DNA of 6,739 nucleotides from Prosthecobacter sp. (GCA_025869455.1 JAOZVT010000705.1:1-6739), one strand, 5' to 3'. Positions 1-6,112 are shown, counted from the first letter of the stretch. The notes: generated from the letters alone by a model not told the origin. Program-made: numbers and translations.

Positions 1-144
1 GATGACATCCGCGCCATCGCCCACGTGGCCCTGCGCCACCGCATCATCCTGAACTTCGAAGGCGAAGCCCAGCAAATCAAAGTGGACGACATCATCACGA
101 AGGTGCTGGATCAGGTGAAGACACCGGCGCAGATGGCGGAGTGA
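1..144 (+). CDS. MoxR-family AAA+ ATPase, C-terminal end (partial)
   Basis: The first 47 codons are open in frame 1 and end at TGA 142-144; the gene starts before the window. The visible residues (DDIRAIAHVALRHRIILNFE, then GEAQ and a helix ending QMAE) match the C-terminal lid helices of MoxR-type AAA+ ATPases, where a 'D-R-A-x-x-V-L-R-H-R' helix is followed by an 'L-N-F-E-A' segment. The Walker motifs lie outside the window. MoxR ATPases are cytoplasmic and act as chaperone-like factors, often with DUF58 and von Willebrand A-domain proteins encoded next door. The next gene here is a small membrane protein, not a recognisable DUF58 protein. Family assignment rests on this short tail alone. 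Confidence 0.8.
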   Translation, partial: DDIRAIAHVALRHRIILNFEGEAQQIKVDDIITKVLDQVKTPAQMAE

Positions 145-161
145 GGTAGAACGAACTTTGT

Positions 162-184
162 TTCCTCGCACAAGGAAGTGTGCG
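162..184 (+). other. Small hairpin after the MoxR gene
   Basis: CGCACA (167-172) and TGTGCG (179-184) form a perfect 6-bp stem around the 6-nt loop AGGAAG. A competing pairing TTCC (162-165) with GGAA (174-177) is possible. No T-run follows, so this is at best a weak or factor-dependent terminator, or an mRNA 3'-end structure, between the ATPase gene and the small membrane protein gene. Confidence 0.3.
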
Positions 185-214
185 GACCACCTCGTCCAAT
201 AGACTTCGTAAAGT

Positions 215-682
215 ATGCAGATTGCCAGTAGGATACTTTATCTTTGGTGCGCATTTTCCATTCTTCCGCTCGTTGGAATCATGACGCTGGCATTCGGAGT
301 TATTTGGGCAGACTCCCTCTACCACTTCCGCATAGTTGAAGCGTTCTTCTTCGGCCTGCTTTTTATTGCTTTCGGTGGGGCGACCTATCTCAGTTTTGTT
401 TTTGGCAGCACTCTGAACCACAGCGTTTATTTAAGTGGGGATTCCATTGGCGTGTCTTCATGGAGGCGATCTCAAACGTTTCCGCTAACACCGACTATGA
501 GAGCTAGGGAAAAAAGCGTTGGCAGTCTCATCGTTATCGTGATTGAAGACCAAGGACGCACGGTGGCGAAGTATTTACCCCCTTTAGACCGCTACAAGGA
601 AATCCGATCCAAGGGAGCCGGGCATTACTGGCAAGAACTGCGATCCCACCAATCCAAGCTTTCCCATGATCAACTGGCCTGA
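215..682 (+). CDS. Small two-helix membrane protein, function unknown
   Basis: I do not recognise this 155-residue protein. Two hydrophobic stretches, about residues 6-32 and 43-66, look like a transmembrane hairpin joined by a short polar loop (DSLYHFRIVE). Residues 70-155 are soluble and beta-rich, with 'VYLSGDSIGVSSWRRSQTFPL', then a strand LIVIVIED and a basic helix near the end. Two N-terminal helices followed by a beta-rich tail containing 'L..D.I....W.R...FPL' recall small bacterial PH-like membrane proteins (DUF304 type), but this is only an architectural comparison. ATG 215 is the first in-frame start and has no convincing ribosome binding site. The sequence looks more AT-rich than the flanking genes and uses codons such as TTA, ATA and AGG more freely. 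It may be lineage-specific. Confidence 0.6.
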   Translation: MQIASRILYLWCAFSILPLVGIMTLAFGVIWADSLYHFRIVEAFFFGLLFIAFGGATYLSFVFGSTLNHSVYLSGDSIGVSSWRRSQTFPLTPTMRAREKSVGSLIVIVIEDQGRTVAKYLPPLDRYKEIRSKGAGHYWQELRSHQSKLSHDQLA

Positions 683-757
683 GTGATTCAGACATCGTTT
701 CAAGGGATTCGGTTTTCATCATAACATAGCGCTGACAACAGAACCCATCTGCCTCAA

Positions 758-827
758 TTTCAGTTTTCAGTGGCCTGAATGCGTATTCGACTGAATACTA
801 TCCCTTGATTACTGTTTACTGAATACT
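758..827. repeat. Degenerate heptamer (7-bp) repeat array upstream of hisB
   Basis: The spacer before hisB contains units in a strict 7-bp phase: GAATACT at 793-799, ATCCCTT 800-806 (degenerate), GATTACT 807-813, GTTTACT 814-820 and GAATACT 821-827. TTCGACT at 786-792 is a weaker unit. The left part holds the same theme inverted: TTTCAGT twice in tandem at 758-764 and 765-771. The 10-mer ACTGAATACT occurs exactly at 790-799 and 818-827. The array ends 7 bp before the hisB ATG, so it occupies the place of the 5' UTR and possibly the promoter. It looks like an intergenic dispersed short-repeat element. Confidence 0.6.
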
Positions 828-834
828 CTCCACC

Positions 835-1434
835 ATGCCCCGCACTGCCCAACAGCACCGCAAGACCGCCGAAACGGACATCCAGATCGAACTGAATGTG
901 GATGGCTCCGGCCAGTCCAATATTGATACCGGGGTGCCTTTCTTCGACCACATGCTGACGCTGTTTACCAAGCACGGTCTGTTTGACCTGAAGGTCAAAG
1001 TCGTGGGTGATGTGGATGTGGACTATCACCACACGGTGGAAGACACGGGCATCGTGCTGGGAAATTGCTTCCGCGAGGCGCTGGGTAACAAGGCGGGCAT
1101 CGTCCGCTACGGTTTCTTTTTGCTGCCGATGGATGAGACTCTGGCTGAAGTGGCCATGGATCTCAGCGGTCGCCCTTTCCTGAGCTACCACGCGCCAGAG
1201 AAGATGGAAGCCATTGGCGGACGCGCCGGAGTTTTTAGCTACCAGTTGGTGGAGGAGTTTCTGCGTGCTTTTTCCAGCAGCCTGCTCTGCACGCTGCATG
1301 TGGAAATCAAACGTGGTCGGGATTCGCACCACATGGCGGAGGCTATTTTCAAGGGCCTCGCGAGGGCGCTGGACGCCGCCACACGAAATGATCCACGAGT
1401 TGTCGGCATTCCTAGCACCAAGGACGTATTGTAA
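835..1434 (+). CDS. hisB: Imidazoleglycerol-phosphate dehydratase
   Basis: HisB converts D-erythro-imidazole-glycerol phosphate to imidazole-acetol phosphate, the sixth step of cytoplasmic histidine synthesis. At 199 residues this is the monofunctional form, without the histidinol-phosphatase domain of the E. coli enzyme. The Mn-binding motifs are present: FFDHML (His39), DYHHTVED (63-70: His65, His66, Glu69) and DSHHMAEA (163-170: His165, His166, Glu169). MDETLAEVAMDLSGRP (99-114) supplies the conserved acidic and arginine residues. The usual C-terminal STKG loop reads STKD (194-197) here. ATG 835 gives the normal family N-terminus. There is no obvious Shine-Dalgarno sequence, and a heptamer repeat array ends 7 bp upstream. 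The stop lies 3 bp before hisH, so the two genes are probably co-transcribed and translationally coupled. Confidence 0.97.
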   Translation: MPRTAQQHRKTAETDIQIELNVDGSGQSNIDTGVPFFDHMLTLFTKHGLFDLKVKVVGDVDVDYHHTVEDTGIVLGNCFREALGNKAGIVRYGFFLLPMDETLAEVAMDLSGRPFLSYHAPEKMEAIGGRAGVFSYQLVEEFLRAFSSSLLCTLHVEIKRGRDSHHMAEAIFKGLARALDAATRNDPRVVGIPSTKDVL

Positions 1435-1437
1435 TTC

Positions 1438-2055
1438 ATGAATCTCGGAGTGCTCGACTACGGCGCTGGCAATCTGCGCAGCGTTCTCAATGCTTTCAAA
1501 GCCATCGGCCAAGATGCCAAACTGGTCACGGAACCGAAAGGTTTCGATGGGCTGGACGTGCTGGTGTTTCCCGGTCAGGGGGCCTTTGGCGATAGCGTCC
1601 GCATCCTGAAGGAGAACCTGCTTTGGGATCCGCTCAAAGAATGGCTCAAGGACGAACGCCCGTACCTGGGTTTCTGCCTCGGCTACCAATTGCTTTTTGA
1701 GGCCAGTGAAGAATCTCCGGGTGTCGAAGGGCTAGGCGTAGCTCCTGGCATTGTGCGGAAGTTTCTGCCTGAGCATGGGCTGAAAATACCGCACATGGGC
1801 TGGAATCAGGTGCACTGGGAAGAACGTGGCGAGAAATGGTGGAAGGGCCTGCTGAACCCGGCTCACCTCTACTACGTGCACAGTTATTACCCTGATGTGA
1901 CGGATGAATCGCTGGCGCTCTGCCGTACCGAATATGGCAGCCCTTTCATTTCCGGCATCTGTAAGGACAATCTCATGGCCGTCCAGTTCCACCCTGAAAA
2001 GAGTCAGGATGTGGGGCTGAACCTCTTGAGAAATGCCGTGGGCGTCTTTGCCTAA
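1438..2055 (+). CDS. hisH: Imidazole glycerol phosphate synthase, glutamine amidotransferase subunit
   Basis: HisH hydrolyses glutamine and passes ammonia to HisF, which makes IGP (the HisB substrate) and AICAR. The 205-residue length is normal for the family. Class-I amidotransferase features are visible: N-terminal LDYGAGNLRSV, the nucleophile Cys80 in LGFCLGYQLLFE, and His185 and Glu187 in VQFHPEKS completing the triad. IPHMGWNQV (117-125) and YYVHSYY (145-151) are typical HisH motifs. The oxyanion-loop motif, usually PGVG, reads PGQG (45-48). An AAGGA at 1420-1424 is rather far (13 nt) from the ATG, so coupling to hisB translation is more likely than independent initiation. HisF and HisA are not in the window; the next gene is convergent, so this his cluster ends here. 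Confidence 0.97.
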   Translation: MNLGVLDYGAGNLRSVLNAFKAIGQDAKLVTEPKGFDGLDVLVFPGQGAFGDSVRILKENLLWDPLKEWLKDERPYLGFCLGYQLLFEASEESPGVEGLGVAPGIVRKFLPEHGLKIPHMGWNQVHWEERGEKWWKGLLNPAHLYYVHSYYPDVTDESLALCRTEYGSPFISGICKDNLMAVQFHPEKSQDVGLNLLRNAVGVFA

Positions 2056-2073
2056 CAGGAGCGGGCAGTGAAC

Positions 2074-3537
2074 CTATTCCAAGACGGTCAGACGTTCATC
2101 GCCTAGATCCAGGCGATACATGAGCTGATTGTAATCGTAGCGAGGCGTTGGCACGGTATTGCCTGAAAAGGATTCCGTGTAGGTGCCTTCAAAGTAGATG
2201 ATCTTGCCGCCTTCCTGATCGAAAAACGGGTGCTGTTGGGGATTGTAGAACGAATACTTGGGGTGACTTGCGATCTTGACGGCCTTTTTCCAAGGCCCCG
2301 AGGGGCTGCGGCTTTCAGCATACCAGACTTCTCCCAATTGGGAGAGATCTCCTCCAGTCTGGGTGGCAATCATGATCCAGCGTTGACGGTAAGCATTCCA
2401 TTGAATGCTGGAGCGATGAATCAGAACCGGGGCACCTGTGCTGGCATCCTGAACCTGCAATCGCGCCTTTTTAACAGGCAATTGGTTAGACTTGATTAAG
2501 GCAGCTTCTTTCGCCTGGGTGATGGGTTCGTGGGTTTGCTGCCATTGGTACTCCTGAGCCTCGTCTGACCATGCCAAAGCCTCATAGGCCCCTGGGTTCA
2601 AGAGACTGTCGTAGTCGGCTTTGACCCGAGTCACCGCAAAGGCCTCCATGAAATAAAAGAAGTCCCCCTCCTTGCTGGTGACTCGAAGCGCATTGCCCTG
2701 AGGGTGCTGCCAAGTGAACTCATCGCCCAATTGAACCACTGGCACAAAATGGCCTTTGGATTCGTTAAATTCCACCAGGCCGTGCTCCAGTCTTTTATCT
2801 AAACTTTGATAGCGGCCGTAGTGCCCCAGTAAGTGCTCTTTACCCGCGCTGTCTGATACGGTGAACAATCCAAAAACCCAGATGACACCGGGCTGAGAGC
2901 TAGGAACCATTTGGCGGAGTTCCCCATTTTCATCTTTGAGGTATTGCAGGTAGATGCCCTGCTCTGGCTCTAAACCGCCGTTTTCAGGCAAGTCTGACCA
3001 GGCGCAGGTGGTATGAAAATTCCCCAAGGGGTAACTGGCCCGATTGGAATCTCCCCAGAGCCAAAACAGACGCCCTTTCCAGGGCAGAGCCTGCACGCTA
3101 TCCTGGCCCATGACGCCTGCATTGAGGTTGGGTCGCGGCAGTAGCATCTGTTTTCCCAGCAGGCTGGAATCCCGATAAATGCCCTGCCCCGTGACACGGT
3201 ACAGACGTTCAGCGATGTTTGTCCGCAGGACTTTGATTTCAGCCGTCTCTCCAGGCACCGGCTTCAAACGCACCCCGGCGAAACCAAATCCATCTTTGCC
3301 CACGGAGTATCCTGGGTCACTGACGTGGAAATACACCTCCGTTTCCATGAGGCCAGGCTCCTGAAAGGCGATCCAGCCTGCACTGTCGGTGACAAAGGTG
3401 AGATGATTGGTCGTTTCTAGCGTCATCAGAGGCACTCCACGACCCGTGATTGCATCGACAACTTGAATCCCAAAAGGCTCATCGGGAGCCGCTGAAGCGG
3501 TTACGACCAGCAGAAAACTGGCGAAGAGGCATCTCAT
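2074..3537 (-). CDS. Secreted protein with N-terminal beta domain and probable beta-propeller, function unknown
   Basis: This 487-residue protein starts with a clear signal peptide (MRCLFASFLLVVTASA, probable cleavage after ASA before APDEP), so it is exported. No lipobox is seen. Residues about 20-105 read like a carboxypeptidase-regulatory or Cna-B-type beta sandwich (VVDAITGRGVPLMTLETTN, then FVTDSAGWIAF). After the linker TNIAERLYRVTGQGIYRDS (106-124), residues about 145-485 contain repeated strand motifs expected in a GH43/GH32-like or DUF4185-like propeller: WKGRLFWLWGDSNRASYPLG (153-172), GDFFYFMEAF, YRQRWIMIATQ, GEVWYAES and the C-terminal PRYDYNQLMYRLDL. No catalytic residues can be assigned, so an enzyme activity is not claimed. 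The stop is only 18 bp from the end of convergent hisH, with no hairpin between. It is divergent from obg across a palindrome-bearing spacer. Confidence 0.75.
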   Translation of the reverse strand: MRCLFASFLLVVTASAAPDEPFGIQVVDAITGRGVPLMTLETTNHLTFVTDSAGWIAFQEPGLMETEVYFHVSDPGYSVGKDGFGFAGVRLKPVPGETAEIKVLRTNIAERLYRVTGQGIYRDSSLLGKQMLLPRPNLNAGVMGQDSVQALPWKGRLFWLWGDSNRASYPLGNFHTTCAWSDLPENGGLEPEQGIYLQYLKDENGELRQMVPSSQPGVIWVFGLFTVSDSAGKEHLLGHYGRYQSLDKRLEHGLVEFNESKGHFVPVVQLGDEFTWQHPQGNALRVTSKEGDFFYFMEAFAVTRVKADYDSLLNPGAYEALAWSDEAQEYQWQQTHEPITQAKEAALIKSNQLPVKKARLQVQDASTGAPVLIHRSSIQWNAYRQRWIMIATQTGGDLSQLGEVWYAESRSPSGPWKKAVKIASHPKYSFYNPQQHPFFDQEGGKIIYFEGTYTESFSGNTVPTPRYDYNQLMYRLDLGDERLTVLE

Positions 3538-3542
3538 GACAT

Positions 3543-3574
3543 CTATTTACAGTGCTATTTACCCAGGTAAATGC
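3543..3574. promoter_or_regulatory. Operator-like palindrome in the divergent spacer
   Basis: ATTTACC (3557-3563) and GGTAAAT (3566-3572) are perfect inverted arms around a CA centre. Flanking GC/GC at 3554-3555 and 3573-3574 extends the pairing if T3556 is bulged. The left arm is repeated directly: CTATTTAC occurs at 3543-3550 and 3555-3562, a 12-bp period. The site sits about 20 bp upstream of the minus-strand propeller gene and about 80 bp upstream of obg. It resembles a binding site for a dimeric repressor with an additional half-site. A weak plus-strand promoter-like pair (TTTACA 3546-3551, TAAATG 3568-3573, 16-bp spacing) overlaps it. No known regulator is assigned. Confidence 0.45.
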
Positions 3575-3652
3575 AGGAATCTGCCCAACAAGGCATAAGT
3601 TCAATCGCGAACGGCTTGTATCGGAGCGGAATTCAGGCTACATGCCCGGTTC

Positions 3653-4696
3653 ATGTTTGTCGATCAAATCAAAGTCTTTGCCCGCGCCGGAAAAGGTGGG
3701 GATGGGAGTATGCACTTTCACCGAGGTAAATTCCGTCCGAAAGGCGGTCCCGATGGTGGGGACGGTGGCACCGGGGGCGATATTGTACTGCTGGTGGACT
3801 CCAGCACGAACAGTCTGCGCCAGTACTTCTTTAATGCGAAACTCGCGGCTGAAGATGGACACAAAGGGGGCGGCAATATGTGCACGGGACGCAGCGCCGA
3901 AGAGGTGGTGTACAAGGTCCCCAGCGGCACCGTGATTTCCAAAGTCATCGAAGAAGAAGACCCTGAAACAGGGGAAATGGTCACACGCTATGAGCCATTT
4001 GCCGACCTCACGGAAGTGGGCGAACGCTTTGTCCTTTGCAAAGGTGGCAAGGGTGGCAAAGGCAACATCCACTTCAAAACGAGTACCCATCAGGCTCCAC
4101 GTGAATTCACGCCTGGGGAAGATGGTGAAGAAGGGTTTTTCCACTTTGAACTGCGCAGCATTGCTGACGCTGGATTTGTGGGTTTCCCCAATGCGGGCAA
4201 GTCCACGCTGCTTTCTAAGCTAAGCGCGGCCAAGCCGAAGATTGCTAACTATCCTTTCACCACGCTGCAACCAATGGTCGGCGTGATTCACTTTGGTGAT
4301 CATCGCCGTGGCACCTTGGCCGACATTCCAGGGCTGATCGAAGGGGCTCACGCCAACATCGGGCTTGGGCATGATTTCCTCCGTCACATCATGCGCTGCC
4401 GTATTCTGCTCTTCGTGGTGGATGCAGCAGGCACGGAAGGACGCGACCCGGTGGAAGATCTGGAAACCGTCCGTAAAGAGGTGTCATTGTACTCCAAAGA
4501 ACTGTCTAAACGCGCTTGGCACATCATCGCCAACAAGATTGATGTGGAGGGCGCAGACGCGAATGTTGAGCGTCTCAAAGATCGCTTCAAGCGCGTGAAA
4601 ATCTTCCCCGTTTCTGCCGAAACAGGATTGGGCATGGATAAGCTGCGTGACTTCTTGGACAAGAAGATCGGGCAGACTTTTGAAATGCTCTATTAA
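3653..4696 (+). CDS. obgE: Obg-family GTPase
   Basis: Obg (CgtA) is an essential cytoplasmic GTPase associated with the 50S subunit, its late assembly and stress signalling. The N-terminal glycine-rich Obg fold spans about residues 2-159 (KPKGGPDGGDGG-like motif at 29-39; GGKGGKGN 131-138; APREFTPGEDGEE 148-160). The G domain follows: G1 GFPNAGKST (177-185), switch I NYPFTTLQP (199-207), G3 DIPGLIEGA (224-232), G4 NKID (294-297), G5 SAE (321-323). At 347 residues it ends soon after the G domain, so it lacks the OCT domain and any long acidic tail. Residues about 98-118 (EEEDPETGEMVTRYEPFADL) look about ten residues longer than the matching loop in E. coli Obg. ATG 3653 gives the canonical start MFVDQ; no good ribosome binding site is visible. 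The usual rplU-rpmA neighbours are not adjacent: the upstream gene is divergent. Confidence 0.96.
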   Translation: MFVDQIKVFARAGKGGDGSMHFHRGKFRPKGGPDGGDGGTGGDIVLLVDSSTNSLRQYFFNAKLAAEDGHKGGGNMCTGRSAEEVVYKVPSGTVISKVIEEEDPETGEMVTRYEPFADLTEVGERFVLCKGGKGGKGNIHFKTSTHQAPREFTPGEDGEEGFFHFELRSIADAGFVGFPNAGKSTLLSKLSAAKPKIANYPFTTLQPMVGVIHFGDHRRGTLADIPGLIEGAHANIGLGHDFLRHIMRCRILLFVVDAAGTEGRDPVEDLETVRKEVSLYSKELSKRAWHIIANKIDVEGADANVERLKDRFKRVKIFPVSAETGLGMDKLRDFLDKKIGQTFEMLY

Positions 4697-4715
4697 GGGT
4701 TGAAAGAGTTTTTGA

Positions 4716-4746
4716 GCTTCGTTGCTGATGGATTCGGCGACGAAGC
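4716..4746. terminator. Hairpin between convergent obg and ilvA
   Basis: GCTTCGT (4716-4722) pairs perfectly with ACGAAGC (4740-4746). TGCT (4723-4726) with GGCG (4736-4739) extends it to 11 bp with two G-T wobbles, leaving a 9-nt loop. It starts 7 nt after the ilvA stop on the minus strand and 19 nt after the obg stop, so it can serve both genes. The T-run is poor on both sides: minus-strand readout after the stem is TCAAAAACTCTTTC, and the plus-strand side is ATTCTCATC. It may act as an mRNA 3'-end stabiliser as much as an intrinsic terminator. Confidence 0.55.
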
Positions 4747-4753
4747 ATTCTCA

Positions 4754-6004
4754 TCAAGCGGCAAACAATGGCCGCTCAGAACCTGATAATTCGACGCCAT
4801 TTTCCGCGAGGCGTTGCTGAATTTCGGTGATGTGGGAGCGGTCCCGCGTTTCCACCGTGCAGAGAACATGCACACGAGAAAGGTCAGGTCCGGCAAAGGT
4901 ACGGTTGTGGACGATTTCCGTGACGTTGGCTCCAGCAGCGGCCAAGACACTGGAAAGATGTACCAGTCCGCCTGGGCGATCACTGATCAAGGCATCAAAA
5001 CGATAGATGCGCCCATCTGCCGCAAGGCCGCGCTCGATCACTCGGCTATGCGCCAGAGGATCAATGTTGCCACCTGTGAGTAGGAGCACGACGCGACGCC
5101 CCGCAAGATCCTGCAAATGGCCGCCGATGAAGGCTGCCAAGCCCGCCGCACCTGCGCCTTCGATGACACATTTATCCAGCTCAGCTAAACGCAGCATGGC
5201 CAGAGCGAGAGACTCTTCCCCCACTTGAATCATCCGGTGCACCAGCGGTTTGGCGATTGCTAGCGTGTGTTGCCCCCCCTCCGCCACAGCCAGGCCATCG
5301 GCCAAGGTAAAGCGGGTTGAAATCCGCACCGGTTCACCGGCAGCTAAACCTGCGGTGAAGCAGGCAGCATTGGCAGGTTCCACGCCGATGATTTGGAGAT
5401 CCGGCTTCAGTGCCTGCATAACGGTGGCCACCCCGGCTAGCAATCCGCCGCCGCCAACGGGCACGATGATGGCATCCGCATCTGGCACCTGTTCCAGAAT
5501 TTCAAAAGCCATGGTCCCCTGCCCAGCAATGACCTGGGGATCATCAAACGGATGCACGTAGGTCAGGTGGCGTTCCTCGGCCAAGCGCCCTGCCTCGCTA
5601 CGGGCTTCATCAAAAGTATCTCCATGGAGGACCACCGTGGCACCGAATTGCCTGCAACGAGAGACTTTGACCAATGGTGCAAATTTCGGCATAACCACCG
5701 TCACCGGGATTCCCAGATCACGCCCGTGCCAGGATAAACCGAGGGCGTGATTTCCAGCGGAAGCGGCAATGACGCCTCGCTTTGACTGTTCAGCATTCAA
5801 TTGAGCCAGGGCATTGCGGGCACCACGCTCCTTAAAGCTCCCCGTGCGCTGAAGGTGCTCCTGCTTGCAAAAAATCCGAGCACCCGTCAGTTCGCTCAAC
5901 GCCGCAGATTCCACACAAGGGGTCCGCGAAATGGCCCCATTCAGGCGCAAGCGCGCTGCCATGATCTGGGAAAGCGTGACGGAGGAGATGGATTCGTTTT
6001 TCAT
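4754..6004 (-). CDS. ilvA: Threonine ammonia-lyase (threonine deaminase), medium form with one ACT-like domain
   Basis: This PLP enzyme converts L-threonine to 2-oxobutanoate and ammonia, the committed step of isoleucine synthesis. The 416 residues fit the medium form with one C-terminal regulatory domain; E. coli biosynthetic IlvA is near 514 with two ACT-like units. PLP lysine is Lys58 in GSFKERGA, followed by ASAGNHALG (81-89). The phosphate loop is VPVGGGGLLAG (181-191), and EGAGAAG (282-288) and LLLTGGNID (307-315) close the fold-type II site. Residues about 333-416 form the ACT-like domain (FDALISDRPGGLVHLSSVL). ATG 6004 gives the expected N-terminus; just upstream is a run of C, not a Shine-Dalgarno sequence. 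The gene is preceded by an apparent Ile-codon leader and attenuator, which favours a biosynthetic over a catabolic (TdcB) role. Serine may be a side substrate, as in the family. Confidence 0.95.
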   Translation of the reverse strand: MKNESISSVTLSQIMAARLRLNGAISRTPCVESAALSELTGARIFCKQEHLQRTGSFKERGARNALAQLNAEQSKRGVIAASAGNHALGLSWHGRDLGIPVTVVMPKFAPLVKVSRCRQFGATVVLHGDTFDEARSEAGRLAEERHLTYVHPFDDPQVIAGQGTMAFEILEQVPDADAIIVPVGGGGLLAGVATVMQALKPDLQIIGVEPANAACFTAGLAAGEPVRISTRFTLADGLAVAEGGQHTLAIAKPLVHRMIQVGEESLALAMLRLAELDKCVIEGAGAAGLAAFIGGHLQDLAGRRVVLLLTGGNIDPLAHSRVIERGLAADGRIYRFDALISDRPGGLVHLSSVLAAAGANVTEIVHNRTFAGPDLSRVHVLCTVETRDRSHITEIQQRLAENGVELSGSERPLFAA

Positions 6005-6022
6005 GGGGGGCTTTAGGCAAAT

Positions 6023-6050
6023 AAAAAACCCTGAGCGGAGAGGCCCAGGG
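6023..6050 (-). terminator. Intrinsic terminator (attenuator) in the ilvA leader
   Basis: Read on the minus strand, CCCTGGGC (6050-6043), loop CTCTCC (6042-6037) and GCTCAGGG (6036-6029) form an 8-bp GC-rich stem with one G-U wobble, followed directly by six T (6028-6023) and then ATTTG. This is a textbook Rho-independent terminator. It lies 18 nt upstream of the ilvA start and well downstream of the preceding gene's stop (6242), with a short Ile-rich frame in between. It is therefore placed to abort ilvA transcription rather than merely to end the upstream gene. Confidence 0.85.
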
Positions 6051-6112
6051 CTGCGGTTTTTAGAAGTGCTGTCAGAAATTTACACACGTCTAAGCCTGCC
6101 CCGGATGGGCTT
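6046..6112 (-). promoter_or_regulatory. Alternative leader structures of the ilvA attenuator
   Basis: Two mutually exclusive pairings can be drawn on the minus strand. The early hairpin pairs AAGCC (6112-6108) with GGCTT (6096-6092), spanning the end of the leader frame. The antiterminator candidate pairs CAGGCT (6098-6093) with AGCCCTG (6052-6046) leaving one bulged C, which would remove the 5' arm of the terminator stem. A ribosome stalled at the Ile codons (6131-6114) would cover AAGCC and favour the second; a ribosome reaching the stop at 6090 would mask CAGGCT and favour termination. The six-pair antiterminator is short, and this was folded by eye. Confidence 0.5.

Noticed and set aside
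95..421. A 108-codon minus-strand frame overlapping the MoxR tail and the small membrane protein
   Set aside because: It overlaps two plus-strand genes, has no recognisable motif, and its composition looks random.
758..827. The repeat array before hisB as a CRISPR or phage attachment site
   Set aside because: The units are only 7 bp and degenerate, without spacers; there are no cas genes, integrase or tRNA nearby.
760..1689. A 309-codon open frame on the minus strand opposite hisB and the start of hisH
   Set aside because: It lies fully antisense to two well-supported his genes, and its translation is low-complexity, His- and Gln-rich with no domain. It is the usual by-product of GC-rich codon bias on the other strand.
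3638..4144. A 168-codon minus-strand frame inside obg, with a plus-strand frame at 3552-3935 in another phase
   Set aside because: Both are shadows of the Obg fold coding region, whose own frame has every family motif.
6029..6050. The hairpin as the terminator of the upstream minus-strand gene only
   Set aside because: It lies about 190 nt after that gene's stop, beyond a TTGACA box and the Ile-rich frame, and 18 nt before ilvA. It may end read-through transcripts too, but its position fits an ilvA attenuator better.
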